This document shows, one piece after another, positions 62,122 to 64,000 of a stretch of 64,000 bases of DNA. Positions within the stretch are counted from its first letter, which is position 1. Every line of letters begins with the position of its first letter. Below the pieces are notes generated by a model, which saw only the letters and a list, made by a program, of their open reading frames with translations, did not search any database and was not told where the DNA came from. This DNA comes from Micromonospora sp. C28SCA-DRY-2 (GTDB taxonomy: Bacteria; Actinomycetota; Actinomycetes; Mycobacteriales; Micromonosporaceae): the NCBI RefSeq assembly GCF_030519475.1, contig NZ_JAUMKD010000001.1:1717449-1781448 (forward strand). Direction: 5' to 3'. The translations under genes were made by a program, and so were the position numbers.

Positions 62122-63459
62122 CTACCCCCCGAGACCCGCCGACGCCGCCGCGGCGGCCGCACCCTGCAGCGCGGCGGCGATCTGCTCCAGCGCGGCGTCG
62201 TCCAGCGCCGCCGACACGAACCACGATTCGAACGCGCTCGGCGGCAGGTAGACCCCGGCCGCGAGCATCGCGTGGAAGAACGCCTTGAAGGCCGGCACCT
62301 GCTGGGTGCGGGCGCTGTCGTAGTCGACCACGTCGGCGTCGGTGAAGAAGATCGAGAACATGCTGCCCGCGTACGACAGCCGGTGCGGGACCCCGGCGGC
62401 GGCCAGCGCGTCGGACGCGAGCTTGCCCACGACGGCGGCCGTCTCGTCCAGCTTGCGGTAGACCGCCTCGTCGGCCAGCCGGAGCGTGGCCAGGCCGGCG
62501 GCGCAGGCCAGCGGATTACCGGAGAGCGTGCCGGCCTGGTAGACCGGGCCGGCCGGGGCGAGCCGGGCCATCACCTCCGCGCGACCGCCGAACGCCGCGG
62601 CAGGCAGCCCACCCCCCATGACCTTGCCGTAGGTCCACAGGTCGGCGTCGCTGGCGTCGAGGCCGTGCCAGCCGGAGCGGGAGACCCGGAACCCGGTCAT
62701 CACCTCGTCGACGATGAGCAGGGCGCCGTGCGCGTGCGCGATCCGGGCCAGTTCCTGGTTGAAGCCGTCGCGGGGGGCCACCACGCCCATGTTGCCCGCG
62801 GCGGCCTCGGTGATGACCGCGGCGATGTGCTGCCCCTCGGCGGCGAACGCCTCCTCCACCGCCCGCGCGTCGTTGTACGGCAGCACGATGGTCTCGCTCG
62901 CCGCGGCGCCGGTGACGCCGGGCGAGTCGGGCAGGCCGAGGGTGGCCACGCCGGAGCCGGCGGCGGCGAGCAGCGCGTCGACGTGCCCGTGGTAGCAGCC
63001 GGCGAACTTCACGATCTTGGAGCGGCCGGTGAAGCCCCGGGCCAGCCGGATCGCCGACATGGTCGCCTCGGTGCCGGAGTTGACCAGCCGGACCTGCTCG
63101 ACCGGGGTGCGGTCGACGATCTCGGCGGCCAGCTCGACCTCGCCCGGGGTCGGGGTGCCGAAGCTGGTGCCGCGGGCGGCGGCGGCCTGCACGGCGGCGA
63201 CCACCTCCGGGTGGGCGTGACCGAGGATCAGCGGCCCCCAGGAGCAGACCAGGTCGACGTAGCGCCGGTCGTCGGCGTCGTAGAGCCAGGGCCCCTCCCC
63301 CCGGACCATGAAGCGCGGGGTGCCGCCGACGGCGCGGAACGCGCGCACCGGCGAGTTCACCCCGCCCGGCACGAGGGCGCGGGCGCGGTCGAACAGGGCC
63401 TCGGAGGCCGGCGCGTCGGCCGGGTAGCGGCCGGATCCGGCGGGAAACATATCGGTCAC
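62122..63459 (-). CDS. hemL: Glutamate-1-semialdehyde 2,1-aminomutase (HemL)
   Basis: PLP enzyme of the C5 route to 5-aminolevulinate, the tetrapyrrole precursor; 445 residues, the usual length. Signatures are [53 protein letters not shown], the PLP lysine in [18 protein letters not shown], and [18 protein letters not shown]. The start is GTG 63459 ([13 protein letters not shown]). It heads the haem/cytochrome c run hemL-phosphatase-resA-ccdA-resB-ccsB. Confidence 0.96.
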   Translation of the reverse strand: MTDMFPAGSGRYPADAPASEALFDRARALVPGGVNSPVRAFRAVGGTPRFMVRGEGPWLYDADDRRYVDLVCSWGPLILGHAHPEVVAAVQAAAARGTSFGTPTPGEVELAAEIVDRTPVEQVRLVNSGTEATMSAIRLARGFTGRSKIVKFAGCYHGHVDALLAAAGSGVATLGLPDSPGVTGAAASETIVLPYNDARAVEEAFAAEGQHIAAVITEAAAGNMGVVAPRDGFNQELARIAHAHGALLIVDEVMTGFRVSRSGWHGLDASDADLWTYGKVMGGGLPAAAFGGRAEVMARLAPAGPVYQAGTLSGNPLACAAGLATLRLADEAVYRKLDETAAVVGKLASDALAAAGVPHRLSYAGSMFSIFFTDADVVDYDSARTQQVPAFKAFFHAMLAAGVYLPPSAFESWFVSAALDDAALEQIAAALQGAAAAAASAGLGG

Positions 63460-63647
63460 GATGCGGCCATTGTGTCAGCGCCGGACGGCGAATCGGCAGG
63501 CACCCCGCATGGGGGTTACCAGTCTCACCCGCTCGCGCTCACGGGCGGCGGCCCGCCGCGGGCCCGGCCGGCGGCCGGGCGCTCGGATCTGGCCCGGTCG
63601 GCCCGCCTCGACAGGCCGAGCGGTCGAGATCGCGATAGGCTGACCGG

Positions 63648-63983
63648 GTGGATCGTGCCGAACTGTCCATCACGGTACACCGGACGGGCGACGAAGCAGT
63701 GCTGCGCCTCGCCGGTGAGATCGACATGCTCACGGCCGCCCAGCTGTCGACAGTCGTCAATGAGGTGCTGACCGACCCGCCACCGCGCATCGTGCTCGAC
63801 CTCGGCGGGGTCACCTTCTGCGACTCACAGGGTCTGGGCACCCTGGTGGTCCTCAGCCGCAAGGCCAGTCACGCGCAGAGTCTGCTCGTCCTAACCCACG
63901 TGGGCGACTTCCTGCTCCGCGTGCTGGACATCACCGGCCTCCGCTCCGCCCTGATGATCCGCAACGACCAACCCACCCGCTAA
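63648..63983 (+). CDS. STAS-domain anti-sigma factor antagonist
   Basis: A 111-residue SpoIIAA/RsbV-like protein. The phosphorylatable Ser60 lies in the conserved FCDSQGLGTLVVL segment, and RIVLDLGGV precedes it. Unphosphorylated, such proteins bind an anti-sigma kinase and free a sigma factor. GTG 63648 lacks an SD. TAGGCT (63636-63641) ends 6 bases upstream, so translation may be leaderless. No kinase or sigma partner is seen in this window. Confidence 0.9.
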   Translation: MDRAELSITVHRTGDEAVLRLAGEIDMLTAAQLSTVVNEVLTDPPPRIVLDLGGVTFCDSQGLGTLVVLSRKASHAQSLLVLTHVGDFLLRVLDITGLRSALMIRNDQPTR

Positions 63984-64000
63984 CCCCCCGCCCCCCCGCC

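Overview
The window reads as a stretch of core chromosome from a high-GC actinomycete, most likely Micromonospora or a close relative (family Micromonosporaceae). Third codon positions are almost always G or C, GTG starts are frequent, several genes look leaderless, and the gene content is typical of the group: a BldC-type regulator, the futalosine route to menaquinone, a HelR-type helicase, a DUF222/HNH protein and LPXTG-type surface proteins. I see no tRNA, rRNA, CRISPR array, prophage or complete insertion sequence. The genus is inference from gene content.

Layout. 1-9613 (minus): the proximal part of a complex I operon, nuoABCDEFGH plus the start of nuoI, mostly with 4-base stop/start overlaps. 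9752-16342 (minus): a menaquinone-reductase-like flavoprotein (menJ type), a small unknown, menG, two tandem LPXTG surface proteins with their own hairpin terminators, and mqnC. 16515-20226 (minus): the phenylacetyl-CoA epoxidase operon paaABCDE. 20586-22474 (plus): two tandem, coupled, secreted beta-lactamase-fold proteins with divergent motifs. 22502-25357 (minus): mqnA, then an ArsR regulator upstream of an MFS exporter with an inverted repeat over the exporter start. 25577-31079: a DUF222/HNH protein, a HelR/HelD-like helicase and a secreted FG-GAP protein. 31346-36030: two tandem two-domain VOC proteins (plus), then btuFCD (minus) behind a cobalamin riboswitch. 36184-39630: divergent secreted M14 carboxypeptidase and C39-like peptidase. 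39706-41697 (minus): two small membrane proteins and mqnE. 41938-47828 (plus): an NlpC/P60 hydrolase with a Pro/Ser/Thr tail, a 722-residue disordered Pro-rich tail-anchored protein, and a DEAD-box helicase with a repeat-rich tail. 47928-51765: a glycolipid-binding-domain protein, a Cds1-type PLP enzyme, an SDR, an Lrp regulator and bldC. 51811-54919 (minus): ubiX-, ubiA- and ubiD-type menaquinone genes. 55082-57371: a hydrolase, a divergent carboxymuconolactone-decarboxylase/MarR pair and a small unknown. 57405-63459 (minus): hemL, a histidine phosphatase and the System II cytochrome c maturation genes resA-ccdA-resB-ccsB. 63648-63983 (plus): a STAS anti-anti-sigma factor.

The unifying theme is respiration. 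Complex I, at least seven menaquinone genes spread over about 45 kb (menJ-like, menG, mqnC, mqnA, mqnE and the ubiX/ubiA/ubiD-type trio), cytochrome c maturation and haem synthesis (hemL) lie in one window. They are separated by blocks for phenylacetate catabolism, cobalamin uptake and the cell envelope. The least explained items are the tandem SxxK proteins, the disordered tail-anchored protein, the LPXTG pair, and several candidate cis-regulatory dyads.
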